10,395 bases of DNA, from positions 1 through 10,395 of the forward strand of contig JBFICP010000107.1 in NCBI GenBank assembly GCA_041581935.1, in the 5' to 3' direction. Made by a program: the position numbers and the translations under genes. Origin of the DNA: JAABYT01 sp041581935. Its GTDB lineage: Bacteria > Pseudomonadota > Gammaproteobacteria > HK1. Position 1 is the stretch's first letter. Each line of letters begins with the position of its first letter. Of the stretch, positions 1-6,114 are shown piece after piece. The notes beneath the pieces are model-generated. The model searched no databases and had not been told where the DNA came from. It saw only the letters and a list, made by a program, of their open reading frames with translations.

Positions 1-1
1 G

Positions 2-205
2 AAGGTCGTGGCCCCGGATCTCTACGTCGCCGTGGGGATCTCTGGCGCCATACAGCATCTCGCCGGCATGAAGGAAAGCAAAGTCATCGTCGCCATCAAC
101 AAGGACGAAGAAGCGCCGATTTTTCAGGTCGCCGACTACGGACTGGTTGCCGACCTGTTCAAGGCCCTGCCCGAGCTCGAAGCGGAATTGAATAAAGAGG
201 GTTAG
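2..205 (+). CDS. etfA: Electron transfer flavoprotein alpha subunit, C-terminal part (5' end outside window)
   Basis: This is the last 67 residues of an ETF alpha subunit; the reading frame is open to the left edge. ETF alpha with its beta partner carries electrons from acyl-CoA and related dehydrogenases to ETF:quinone oxidoreductase. The FAD-binding C-terminal domain is recognisable from the motif LYVAVGISGAIQHLAGM near the start, followed by the family signature IVAINKDEEAPIFQVADYG and the closing helix DLFKALPELEAEL. The gene ends with TAG nine bases before a REP-like palindrome. The next gene on the same strand is an acyl-CoA-acting CoA transferase or racemase homologue, consistent with fatty-acid or branched-chain acyl-CoA metabolism. 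The beta subunit gene would be expected just outside the window on the left. Identification is firm; the start lies outside the window. Confidence 0.95.
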   Translation, partial: KVVAPDLYVAVGISGAIQHLAGMKESKVIVAINKDEEAPIFQVADYGLVADLFKALPELEAELNKEG

Positions 206-213
206 TCCCTTTT

Positions 214-241
214 CCTGTAGGAGCGAGCTTGCTGCTACAGG
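214..241. repeat. REP-like palindrome (copy 1)
   Basis: Perfect 7-bp outer arms CCTGTAG (214-220) and CTACAGG (235-241) enclose an imperfect inner stem around GAGCGAGCTTGCT. The core matches the copies at 3534-3561 and 5848-5922, and resembles the common Pseudomonas REP core as I recall it. It sits between etfA and the CoA transferase gene, nine bases after the etfA stop, so it could act as a 3' mRNA stabiliser or weak terminator. A TTG at 229 inside the repeat lies in frame with the downstream gene but is not a credible start. Confidence 0.7.
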
Positions 242-267
242 CAACCGTTTTCAGGGGATCGCACACC

Positions 268-1428
268 TTGAGCACCAAGCCGCTATCAGGCATTCGCGTT
301 CTCGATCTGACCAGGCTTCTTCCCGGACCCATGTGCAGCCTGCACCTGGCCGACATGGGTGCCGACGTCGTCAAGATTGAAGATCCGGGTCCGGGCGATT
401 ACTCGCGCCACCGGCGGGCCGACTCGCGCGCCGGTCTAGCCCCCGTATTCGATCAGATCAATCGCAACAAGCGCAGCCTCAAGCTGGATCTCAAGCAGCC
501 CGAAGGCGTGCGCACGTTCATGGACCTGGCAGCGCAATCCCATGTGATCATGGAAGGCTTCCGCCCCGGCGTCGTGGCTCGACTGGGAATCGACTTCCAA
601 CGGGTGCGCGATCGCAATCCCGCGATCGTCTTCTGCTCCATCTCGGGCTACGGTCAGGACGGCCCGTTGCGCGACGCCGCGGGGCACGATATCAACTATT
701 GCGGTTATGCCGGGGTGTTGCACCAGTGCGGAGCACGCGACGGACCGCCGGCCGTGCCGAACTTTCAAATTGCCGATCTGCTCGGAGGCGCGCTCAGCGC
801 GGTGATGGGAATTCTTGCGGCGCTCGTCGATGCCGGACGCAGCGGTAAGGGTCGTTACATCGACGTCGCGATGACCGATTGCACCCTGGCTCACAACGTG
901 GTGCCGTTCGCGCGTGCCAGGGTCGAGGGCGATGCCCGACCGCGCGGCCGGGACGCGCTGAGCGGGGGCCTGCCCTGCTACGGCGTGTACGAGACCGCCG
1001 ACGGCGGATACATGGCGCTCGGCGCCCTGGAAGCGAAGTTCTGGCGGGCATTCTGTGAGGCGGTCGAACGCCCCGATCTGGCCGAGCACCACATGGTGAG
1101 CGGCAGCCTCGCCGATCGAATTCGCGAGGAGGTCGCCGGAATTTTCAGGTCCGCGAGCCGAGATGAGTGGGTCGAGCGCCTGCGCGCGGCGGATTGCTGC
1201 GCCTCACCAGTGCTCTCGCCGGCCGAGGCTCGTCGCCAACCGCAGCTCGTCGAGCGGGGCCTGTTCGTCGGCGACGATCAGCTCGCCTTTCCCCTGCACA
1301 TGAGTGATTTCGAGTTCAGCGTGGATCGCCCCGCGCCGGGGCATGGGCAGCACAGCCGCGAGATCTTGAGCGAGGTCGGTTACGACGACGAGCGCATCCG
1401 CGAGTTGCAGAAAAACGGCGTCATTTAG
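268..1428 (+). CDS. CaiB/BaiF family CoA transferase, alpha-methylacyl-CoA racemase-like
   Basis: A 386-residue class III CoA-transferase-fold protein, cytosolic, acting on acyl-CoA thioesters. The N-terminal Rossmann motif is IRVLDLTRLLPGPMCSLHLADMGADVVKIE in family terms (about residues 9-38), followed by NRNKRSLKLDLK (66-75) and FRPGVVARLG (98-107). GHDINY at 139-144 gives His140, IADLLGG gives Asp170 and GALE gives Glu255. In alpha-methylacyl-CoA racemase the equivalent positions are the His/Asp/Glu catalytic set; the Asp is also the nucleophile of true CoA transferases. GHDINY favours a racemase-like member, but the substrate cannot be read from sequence. The start is TTG at 268 because AGGGGA lies nine bases upstream; an earlier in-frame TTG at 229 falls inside a REP repeat. 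Upstream etfA suggests acyl-CoA oxidation. Family certain, reaction uncertain. Confidence 0.9.
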   Translation: MSTKPLSGIRVLDLTRLLPGPMCSLHLADMGADVVKIEDPGPGDYSRHRRADSRAGLAPVFDQINRNKRSLKLDLKQPEGVRTFMDLAAQSHVIMEGFRPGVVARLGIDFQRVRDRNPAIVFCSISGYGQDGPLRDAAGHDINYCGYAGVLHQCGARDGPPAVPNFQIADLLGGALSAVMGILAALVDAGRSGKGRYIDVAMTDCTLAHNVVPFARARVEGDARPRGRDALSGGLPCYGVYETADGGYMALGALEAKFWRAFCEAVERPDLAEHHMVSGSLADRIREEVAGIFRSASRDEWVERLRAADCCASPVLSPAEARRQPQLVERGLFVGDDQLAFPLHMSDFEFSVDRPAPGHGQHSREILSEVGYDDERIRELQKNGVI

Positions 1429-1451
1429 ACGCGACTCCGGGCTCTCGCGTC
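1428..1451. terminator. Possible bidirectional terminator hairpin between convergent genes
   Basis: A 7-bp perfect inverted repeat, GACGCGA (1428-1434) and TCGCGTC (1445-1451), has a 10-base loop and fills most of the 25-base gap between the stop codons of the CoA transferase and the DUF429 gene. There is no T-run on either side, so this is a structural suggestion rather than a canonical intrinsic terminator. Confidence 0.3.
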
Positions 1452-1453
1452 GC

Positions 1454-2314
1454 TCAGCCCAACCTGCGGGCGGCCTGCAGGTTGCCCTGGGTGACCAGGC
1501 CGGGGTCCATGATCCAGCCCTCGACGGAATCGACCTCGGCGGGCATTCCGTAGTTATTATCGCGCTGGCTCCACGACCAGGCGGATTGAATCGCGCACAG
1601 CAGCGCATCGAGACGATCCGCGCTTGCGTCGGCGATGAACTCTCCACCGAGACCTTCGGGCAGATCCAGGACAAATCCGAAATCCTCGGCGAGACGCGGG
1701 CTTTCGAGAATTTTCAGCAGCTCGCGCCGTGCATGTTCGCGTTCCGGCGTCTGGTGCCGGCGATCGTCGCTCTTGTACTTCTCGCGGCCGATGTAGCGGC
1801 GTGCCACCAGTGCCGGATAGGCCTCCACCACGTAGCGATCCCTGTTCAACGGGCGACAGGGGATGATATTGACGCGGCTGCGCTCGAGCAGGGGCACGCC
1901 CCGGTAGAACATTTTCCCGACCGGCACACCGTAGAGCGTCATGGGACTCTGGGACCCGGCCAGAACGTCGGTTTGTCTCCGGTGGTGCTTGTCGCCCGGC
2001 GCCCGCCCGTCGCGATACTTGGTCAGCAGGCGCTCGAACTCGGCGAGGCTCATCCCTCCCACGAGCCGCGCTACGTCCTCCCAGCGCTCGGGCCAGTCGA
2101 GATCGCGCAGCAGCCGGCGCGGCTGTCCGAAAGGAAAATCCATGCCGGCCATCCATGGACCCGGACTACCGAGGAAATTCTCGAAGGTATCGAAACTCTC
2201 GAATTCGACCAGGCCTTCCACGTGCAGGACCCGTTCGAGCAATGTGCCAACCGCGCAGGTGATGGGCTTCTCGCGTCGCGGCGCGCTCGTAAAGTCGAGT
2301 CCGTGGATGCGCAT
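1454..2314 (-). CDS. DUF429 family predicted RNase H-like nuclease
   Basis: A 286-residue protein of the DUF429 family, predicted from fold to be an RNase H-like nuclease; no defined biological role is known to me. Acidic positions match the family pattern: Asp7 in GLDFTSAP at the N-terminus, Asp59 in GMDFPFG, Glu164 in VVEAYPALVARRYIG, and Asp233/Asp236 in SADRLDALLCAIQSAW. There is no signal peptide or membrane segment, so it should be cytosolic. ATG at 2314 is chosen so that the protein opens with MRIHGLDFTSAP, the usual family opening; an in-frame TTG three codons earlier (2323) is possible. Neither start has a clear Shine-Dalgarno sequence. It lies 53 bases downstream of a small exported-protein gene on the same strand and may be co-transcribed with it. 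It is convergent with the CoA transferase. Confidence 0.85.
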   Translation of the reverse strand: MRIHGLDFTSAPRREKPITCAVGTLLERVLHVEGLVEFESFDTFENFLGSPGPWMAGMDFPFGQPRRLLRDLDWPERWEDVARLVGGMSLAEFERLLTKYRDGRAPGDKHHRRQTDVLAGSQSPMTLYGVPVGKMFYRGVPLLERSRVNIIPCRPLNRDRYVVEAYPALVARRYIGREKYKSDDRRHQTPEREHARRELLKILESPRLAEDFGFVLDLPEGLGGEFIADASADRLDALLCAIQSAWSWSQRDNNYGMPAEVDSVEGWIMDPGLVTQGNLQAARRLG

Positions 2315-2357
2315 ACAGGTCAAAAATCGGGTGGCTGCGACTAAATTCTGCTCAGGC

Positions 2358-2386
2358 GCGCGAAGATTCAGGATTCACCTTCGCGC
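2358..2386. other. Hairpin spanning the stop codon of the exported Ig-like gene
   Basis: An 8-bp perfect inverted repeat, GCGCGAAG (2358-2365) and CTTCGCGC (2379-2386), has a 13-base loop that contains the stop codon of the minus-strand gene. No T-run follows on the minus strand, so it is not a standard intrinsic terminator. It could be a 3' processing or partial-attenuation structure between two probably co-transcribed genes, or chance. Confidence 0.3.
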
Positions 2387-2763
2387 TTGACAACCAAATC
2401 AATGCGCTGACCACGTTCCGTTTGATGATCGCCTGGAGTGAACAGGAGGCGTACCTTGCGTGTCACGTTATTGACTCGCATGTCGAAAATCTTGTAGAGG
2501 TCGTCGTTATGCACGTGCAAAACGATACGATACCGCCCGTTTCGATCCGTTTTGACTTCACCGAGCGGCTCTCCGTCCTTGATCATGAGATGAACGGGGA
2601 TCTCGGCCGCGGGCGAACCGTCTTCGTACTTGATCGCGCCCCAGACAGTGTACCGGTGATGGACCTGGTGTGTCGCATTCGCCGAGAATGCATTGAGCAT
2701 GAGCAATGCGAATGCGATGACGGCCAATGCGCGCGCTGGGCGGGCTTTGAAAATCGAGCTCAT
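2368..2763 (-). CDS. Small exported protein with carboxypeptidase-regulatory-like (Ig-fold) domain
   Basis: About 131 residues. The N-terminus is a clear signal peptide: MSSIFKARPARA (basic n-region), then the hydrophobic core LAVIAFALLMLNAF, then SANA with likely cleavage before THQVHH. The mature part is a single beta-sandwich-like unit: VWGAIKYEDGSPAAEIPVHL, GEVKTDRNGRYRIVLHV and RKVRLLFTPGD. The G-x-V-xTDxxGxYxI pattern is typical of carboxypeptidase-regulatory or transthyretin-like domains. It should be periplasmic or outer-surface; no catalytic residues are visible and no function can be assigned. ATG at 2763 is preferred; an in-frame ATG at 2778 adds MGTLT but would leave no room for a leader, because a TTATAC box on this strand lies only about 8 bases upstream of it. 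It is divergent from endonuclease V and upstream of the DUF429 gene. Confidence 0.75.
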   Translation of the reverse strand: MSSIFKARPARALAVIAFALLMLNAFSANATHQVHHRYTVWGAIKYEDGSPAAEIPVHLMIKDGEPLGEVKTDRNGRYRIVLHVHNDDLYKIFDMRVNNVTRKVRLLFTPGDHQTERGQRIDLVVKREGES

Positions 2764-2764
2764 C

Positions 2765-2792
2765 GTTAGCGTACCCATAGTGAGCGTATAAC
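2765..2792 (+). promoter_or_regulatory. Candidate promoter for endonuclease V in a very short divergent spacer
   Basis: TATAAC (2787-2792) matches five of six -10 positions. It is preceded at 16 bases by TTAGCG (2765-2770), a poor -35. The same box read on the other strand is GTTATA(C), so it could also serve the divergent exported-protein gene. Transcripts would begin at about 2799 (plus) and 2779 (minus), which argues for the inner start codons on both sides. This rests on consensus matching by eye only. Confidence 0.3.
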
Positions 2793-2867
2793 AACGATAT
2801 TATGGTCGAAGCCGGCGGCCAGAAGTGTGACAAAGGTCCGGTGTTTCCGAATGCCTCGATGACCGAA

Positions 2868-3533
2868 ATGCTCCGATTGCGCCACCGCCATCCCTGGGAC
2901 GTCACTGCGAAGCAGGCCCGCGAGATTCAAGAGCGCCTCAGCCGACTGGTGGAGACCTCCGATCGGCTCGCAGACATCGCCACGGTGGCCGGCGTCGATG
3001 TGGGCTTCGACAAGAAAAACGGCCTTACGCGCGCGGCCGTCGTGGTCCTCGCGTTTCCCGGGCTCGAGCCCGTAGACCAGTCCCTGGTTACCCAGCCGAC
3101 CCGATTTCCCTATGTGCCCGGGCTGCTGTCTTTCCGCGAGGCGCCGGCGATACTAACGGCGCTCGAGCGCCTCGGCCGGCTGCCGGACGTTCTCCTTTGC
3201 GATGGGCAGGGGCTGGCGCACCCGCGCCGATTCGGCATTGCCTGCCATCTGGGCGTTCTGACGGATCTTCCGAGCATCGGAGTCGCGAAGAAACGCCTCA
3301 TCGGCAGCCACGCGGAACCGCCCGACTCGCGAGGAGACTGGGTGGCCCTGAAACACGGCGGCGAAACGCTCGCCGCGGTGCTGCGTACCCGCGTCGGCGT
3401 CAAGCCGGTCTTCGTTTCCAGTGGCCACCGCGTCAGCCTGACAACGGCCGTGAAATTGGTCATGGCGTGCACGACCCGTTACAGGTTGCCCGAGACCACG
3501 CGCCGGGCCGACCGGCTGGCGTCGGGTAAATAG
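2868..3533 (+). CDS. nfi: Endonuclease V (deoxyinosine 3' endonuclease)
   Basis: About 221 residues, normal for the family. Endonuclease V cuts the second phosphodiester bond 3' of deoxyinosine and related lesions in DNA; some homologues cut inosine in RNA. All hallmark motifs are present: VAGVDVGF (catalytic Asp44), YVPGLLSFREAPAILTALE (Glu91), DVLLCDGQGLAHPRRFGIA (Asp112), LPSIGVAKKRLIG (conserved Lys), and the C-terminal PVFVSSGHRVSL and YRLPETTRRAD, which parallel the E. coli enzyme. ATG at 2868 makes the protein open with MLRLRHRHPWDV, and places the first catalytic Asp at residue 44, close to position 43 in the Thermotoga enzyme. In-frame ATGs at 2859 and 2802 are alternatives; none has a clear ribosome-binding site, and 2802 lies almost on a -10-like box. 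The stop TAG abuts a REP element. Confidence 0.95.
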   Translation: MLRLRHRHPWDVTAKQAREIQERLSRLVETSDRLADIATVAGVDVGFDKKNGLTRAAVVVLAFPGLEPVDQSLVTQPTRFPYVPGLLSFREAPAILTALERLGRLPDVLLCDGQGLAHPRRFGIACHLGVLTDLPSIGVAKKRLIGSHAEPPDSRGDWVALKHGGETLAAVLRTRVGVKPVFVSSGHRVSLTTAVKLVMACTTRYRLPETTRRADRLASGK

Positions 3534-3561
3534 CTGTCTGTGGGCGAGCCCGCCGCTACAG
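3534..3561. repeat. REP-like palindrome (copy 2) between convergent genes
   Basis: Read on the minus strand it begins CTGTAGCGGCGGGCTCGCCC and ends ACAG, matching the CTGTAG-x2-GCGAGCTTGC pattern of copy 1. Outer arms CTGT/ACAG and an inner GGGC/GCCC stem (3542-3551) can fold. It fills the whole gap between the stop codons of endonuclease V and the peroxiredoxin. Its conserved CTGTAG provides the last Leu codon and the TAG stop of the peroxiredoxin. It may serve as a bidirectional 3' end structure. Confidence 0.65.
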
Positions 3562-4035
3562 AAGGGCGAGCATGGCTTCCGCGCTGCTCTTTTCGAACTT
3601 CCCCGGCTCCTCGACGTGCAGGGCCTTGACCACGCCGTCGTCCACGAGCATCGCGTAGCGCTGCGAGCGAATGCCCATGCCCGCACCCGTGCGATCGAGC
3701 TCGAGGCCGATGGCCTGCGTGAAATTGGCGCTCCCATCGGCCACCATGCGGATTTCCTCGGCGTTCTGCTGCTTGCCCCAGGCGTCCATCACCCACGCGT
3801 CATTCACCGAGAGGCAGACGATTTCGTCCACACCCTTGGCCTTGATCTTGTCGGCGTGGGCGACGAATCCGGGCAGGTGTGACTTCGAGCAGGTGGGTGT
3901 GAAGGCACCGGGCAGCGCGAATAGCACCACCTTTTTGCCGCTGAACAGCTCTTCGCTGCTAAGCTCGACCGGCCCGTCGTCGCCCATTTCGTTCATTGCG
4001 ACGTTGGGGATCCGATCACCGACGCTAATAGCCAT
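3556..4035 (-). CDS. Prx5-type peroxiredoxin, one-cysteine form
   Basis: 159 residues, a cytosolic thiol peroxidase that reduces H2O2 and alkyl hydroperoxides. The Prx5 active-site signature PGAFTPTCS (residues 42-50) gives Thr46 and peroxidatic Cys49; the conserved Arg is in GIRSQRYAMLVDDG. Cys74 in EIVCLSVND is a common non-catalytic Prx5 cysteine. The C-terminal region, EEPGKFEKSSAEAML, has no cysteine where the atypical two-cysteine human PRDX5 carries its resolving residue. The enzyme is therefore probably recycled by glutathione/glutaredoxin or another thiol, as for related bacterial Prx5 proteins. No glutaredoxin domain is fused. ATG at 4035 is certain: GGAGG lies nine bases upstream, whereas the frame extends to 4104 without a good site. 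The stop lies within a REP repeat. It is divergent from a glycosyltransferase. Confidence 0.93.
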   Translation of the reverse strand: MAISVGDRIPNVAMNEMGDDGPVELSSEELFSGKKVVLFALPGAFTPTCSKSHLPGFVAHADKIKAKGVDEIVCLSVNDAWVMDAWGKQQNAEEIRMVADGSANFTQAIGLELDRTGAGMGIRSQRYAMLVDDGVVKALHVEEPGKFEKSSAEAMLALL

Positions 4036-4116
4036 TCTCAATCCTCCGTGGGATGAACCAATTTCCGAGCCTGTCGGTCTACTCCAGTTGAATACGTTGC
4101 GCAAGAGCCGGGGGCC

Positions 4117-4794
4117 GTGATCTCCGTCGTCATACCCGCCTACAACGAGGAGAAGGCGCTTCCGGATACGCTGGACCGCCTGTTCTCTCAGCGAGGTGAG
4201 TTCGAGGCGATCCTGGTCGACGGTGCGAGCACGGACGCCACCACCCGGGTTGCCCGCCGCTATCCCGCAGTTCGGATCCTGGATGCGCCGAGGGGGCGGG
4301 CATCACAGATGAATGCCGGCGCCACGGCAGCGCGCGGCGATTGGCTGCTGTTTCTGCATGCCGATACGCTGCTTCCGGACGACGCGATCACGAGCATTGC
4401 CGCACTGCCACGCACCGTCTCCGCGGGCGGATTCCGCCACCGCTTTTCCGGACGCGGGTTCGCGCTCCAGCTCATCTCTATGGCGGACAACATCCGTTGC
4501 GCCCGGTCGCGCATCATCTTCGGCGACCAGGCGATGTTCATCCGCCGCGCATTGTTCTTGCGTCTCGGTGGATTTCCCGAGGTCGAGCGAATGGAAGACG
4601 TGCGCTTCTGCGAGACCCTGGTCAAGCAGGTGAAGCCAGTAATTCTGGATAAATCGGTGGTCACGGATTCGCGCAAGTTCATTCAGCATGGCGTCTGGAG
4701 GAGCCTCGCGCGCGTGATGATAATCCTGGCCTGCGTAAGCCTCGGGCGACGGATTACCGGTGATCGCCTGCGATTTTTCGAGGATGTTCGTTAG
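4117..4794 (+). CDS. Family 2 glycosyltransferase, rSAM/selenodomain-associated type (TIGR04283-like)
   Basis: 225 residues with a GT-A fold. MISVVIPAYNEE at the N-terminus, VDGASTDATTRVA (34-46), the distinctive GRASQMNAG (60-68), and FLHADTLLP (79-87, metal-binding Asp83 in a DxD-like position) match the small GT2 subgroup I know as TIGR04283. IIFGDQAMFIRRALFLRLGGFPEVERMEDVRFCETL is the acceptor-side region in family terms. The C-terminal stretch ARVMIILACVSLG is hydrophobic and could associate with the membrane. Sugar donor and acceptor are unknown; the usual partner genes of the subgroup (a second transferase, radical SAM proteins) are not next to it here. The start is GTG at 4117, immediately before the conserved ISVVIPAYNE, with only a weak G-rich site upstream. 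It ends 10 bases before the stop of a convergent deacylase gene. Confidence 0.88.
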   Translation: MISVVIPAYNEEKALPDTLDRLFSQRGEFEAILVDGASTDATTRVARRYPAVRILDAPRGRASQMNAGATAARGDWLLFLHADTLLPDDAITSIAALPRTVSAGGFRHRFSGRGFALQLISMADNIRCARSRIIFGDQAMFIRRALFLRLGGFPEVERMEDVRFCETLVKQVKPVILDKSVVTDSRKFIQHGVWRSLARVMIILACVSLGRRITGDRLRFFEDVR

Positions 4795-4804
4795 GCAGGG
4801 CGGA

Positions 4805-5758
4805 TTACGCCGTATAGCGGCCAAAACGCACCGCCGACTCGCCCTTGCGAAGTCGTCTCGACGGCATGATGAGCACACAATCATCGTAAGGCGTGCGTAC
4901 CTCGGTTTCGCCATCCCAGCCGATCAGCGTGCCCTTCTTTTCAATCACCTCCATGCCGCAGAAGCTTTCGGTAAATCGGAATTCGTCGGTCTGTATGGTG
5001 ATCGGTGCCGTTACCTCGATGATGTGCTGCTCCACGGGAGGCGTCGCCGTCAGGTGCTCCTCGACGAATGCCGGCCCCACGACCTCGTAGTGGGCAAGAA
5101 ACCGCAGCGCAATGTCTTTCGCCACCGCCACGCTCTCGGGCTGCCAGTGTTGCCCACACTCCACCAGCAGAGCATTGCGCGGGCTCATTGAGTGACTGAA
5201 TGCCTCGTAGTCGCGCATGCGGCGCCCGGCAGCGTGGCCTGCATCGCTGACCACGTGCTTCGGAGCTGCGATGTCGCGGGCAAGTCGCCGGCCCTTCTCC
5301 TGGGGGCCGCACATCATCAGCGGCACTGTCGAATGCTGCATGGAATGGATGTCCAACAGATAATCGACGTTGTCGATAATCGGTCGAACTTCCCTCGCCC
5401 GGCGCAGCTCGACACTGTCGCGATCGCCGTCGAGCACTTCTCGAGTCCAGAGCCTGTTGAAATCTTCGTCCACGTAGCGAGAAACGGTCGGGTTGGATTC
5501 ATCGAAGGTATCGAAGGCCGCCACGTTCATGAACGCCAATGTCAGCGTTCCCGCGACCGGGCGCACCTCGTGACGCATGAGGTAATCGAGTGCGATGGCG
5601 CCGCAGAGCTCGTTGCCGTGAACGACCGCGCTCAGCATCACGTGAGGACCGGAACGGCGACTTTCGAGCGTCGTAACGTAGTCGACTCCGGTATTGCCCT
5701 TACGATAGGGCGAAATATCCGGCGCCTCGATCTTGACCGGGTAGTCCGTATCGGACAT
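4805..5758 (-). CDS. Succinylglutamate desuccinylase/aspartoacylase (AstE/AspA) family zinc hydrolase
   Basis: 317 residues. Members are zinc carboxypeptidase-fold enzymes that hydrolyse N-acyl-amino acids (succinylglutamate, acetylaspartate). The zinc ligands are visible: HGNE gives His47 and Glu50, and LLDIHS gives His138. DFNRLW (99-104) is the substrate-binding Asn-Arg motif and LLVECGQHW gives the catalytic Glu200. A C-terminal beta-rich domain, about residues 225-317, completes the fold. It lacks a signal peptide, so it should be cytosolic. It is not next to arginine-succinyltransferase (ast) pathway genes here, so a specific name is not justified. The start is ATG at 5758 with a weak AGTGGA-like site about 12 bases upstream. 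The gene is convergent with the glycosyltransferase and divergent from degQ. A formylglutamate amidohydrolase in the same orientation lies about 4 kb to the right. Confidence 0.9.
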   Translation of the reverse strand: MSDTDYPVKIEAPDISPYRKGNTGVDYVTTLESRRSGPHVMLSAVVHGNELCGAIALDYLMRHEVRPVAGTLTLAFMNVAAFDTFDESNPTVSRYVDEDFNRLWTREVLDGDRDSVELRRAREVRPIIDNVDYLLDIHSMQHSTVPLMMCGPQEKGRRLARDIAAPKHVVSDAGHAAGRRMRDYEAFSHSMSPRNALLVECGQHWQPESVAVAKDIALRFLAHYEVVGPAFVEEHLTATPPVEQHIIEVTAPITIQTDEFRFTESFCGMEVIEKKGTLIGWDGETEVRTPYDDCVLIMPSRRLRKGESAVRFGRYTA

Positions 5759-5790
5759 TGCAACAGAATTCCACTCTAAACGGATGCCCT

Positions 5791-5820
5791 AGCATATCCA
5801 GTGCCGTCTTTGCCTGCCAG
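5791..5820 (-). promoter_or_regulatory. Candidate sigma70-type promoter of the AstE/AspA-like gene
   Basis: On the minus strand CTGGCA (5820-5815) and TATGCT (5796-5791) are 18 bases apart, each with four of six consensus matches. The expected transcript start would leave a leader of about 25 bases before the ATG at 5758. This is a consensus match by eye only. Confidence 0.35.
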
Positions 5821-5847
5821 ATACCTGATGGATGGGCCGCGCGCTCG

Positions 5848-5922
5848 GTAGCAGCGAGCTTGCTCGCGAACGAGTCCTCAACCCGAGAAGCGAAGGGCTC
5901 GCGAGCAATTCCACTGCTATAG
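5848..5922. repeat. Inverted pair of REP-like units (BIME-like)
   Basis: The left unit starts GTAGCAGCGAGCTTGCTCGC at 5848. The right unit, in reverse orientation and ending at 5922, reads CTATAGCAGTGGAATTGCTC on the minus strand. The two share GTAGCAG-like ends and TTGCTCGCGA cores and are separated by about 25 bases, as in bacterial interspersed mosaic elements. The right unit has diverged at four to five positions in the middle. It lies in the spacer between divergent genes rather than at gene ends, unlike the other two copies in this window. Confidence 0.7.
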
Positions 5923-6114
5923 GGGCAGAGGAAAATCAGACGGTGCGGGGCTCCCCGCGATCCTTACCAAAATGTCATTAACAGGACACCGTGTCGTCAT
6001 CGAGCCGGGCGTATTTTCAGGCTCGTACAGCCATTGCCGTCCCGGCCTGCCTTCGGGCGACCCGGCGGCATGATGGCTAGAGGTCTTTCGAAACACGTAA
6101 GGAGTCTCGCCACC

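Larger units (their letters stand above)
5759..6114. other. Intergenic spacer between divergent AstE-like and degQ genes
   Basis: This 356-base stretch has no believable gene. It holds a candidate promoter for the leftward gene, the REP pair, a tight GCGGGG/CCCCGC hairpin (5945-5958), and the degQ Shine-Dalgarno TAAGGAG (6098-6104). The open frame running through part of it upstream of degQ lacks any ribosome-binding site. I could not identify a convincing degQ promoter, including a sigmaE-type one. Confidence 0.6.

Noticed and set aside
229..267. Extended start of the CoA transferase at TTG 229
   Set aside because: The extra residues come from the REP palindrome; the TTG at 268 has a good Shine-Dalgarno sequence and gives the standard family N-terminus.
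436..1092. 218-residue open frame on the minus strand
   Set aside because: Shadow of the CoA transferase gene, with no family signature in its translation.
1586..2344. 252-residue open frame on the plus strand
   Set aside because: It is antisense to the DUF429 gene, whose family motifs are clear; its translation has no recognisable motif or ribosome-binding site.
4036..4104. 23-residue N-terminal extension of the peroxiredoxin
   Set aside because: GGAGG nine bases before ATG 4035 decides the start; the extension has no similarity to Prx5 proteins.
4036..4116. Possible peroxiredoxin promoter TTGCGC-N17-TAGACC on the minus strand
   Set aside because: The -10 matches only three of six consensus positions; too weak to list as a feature.
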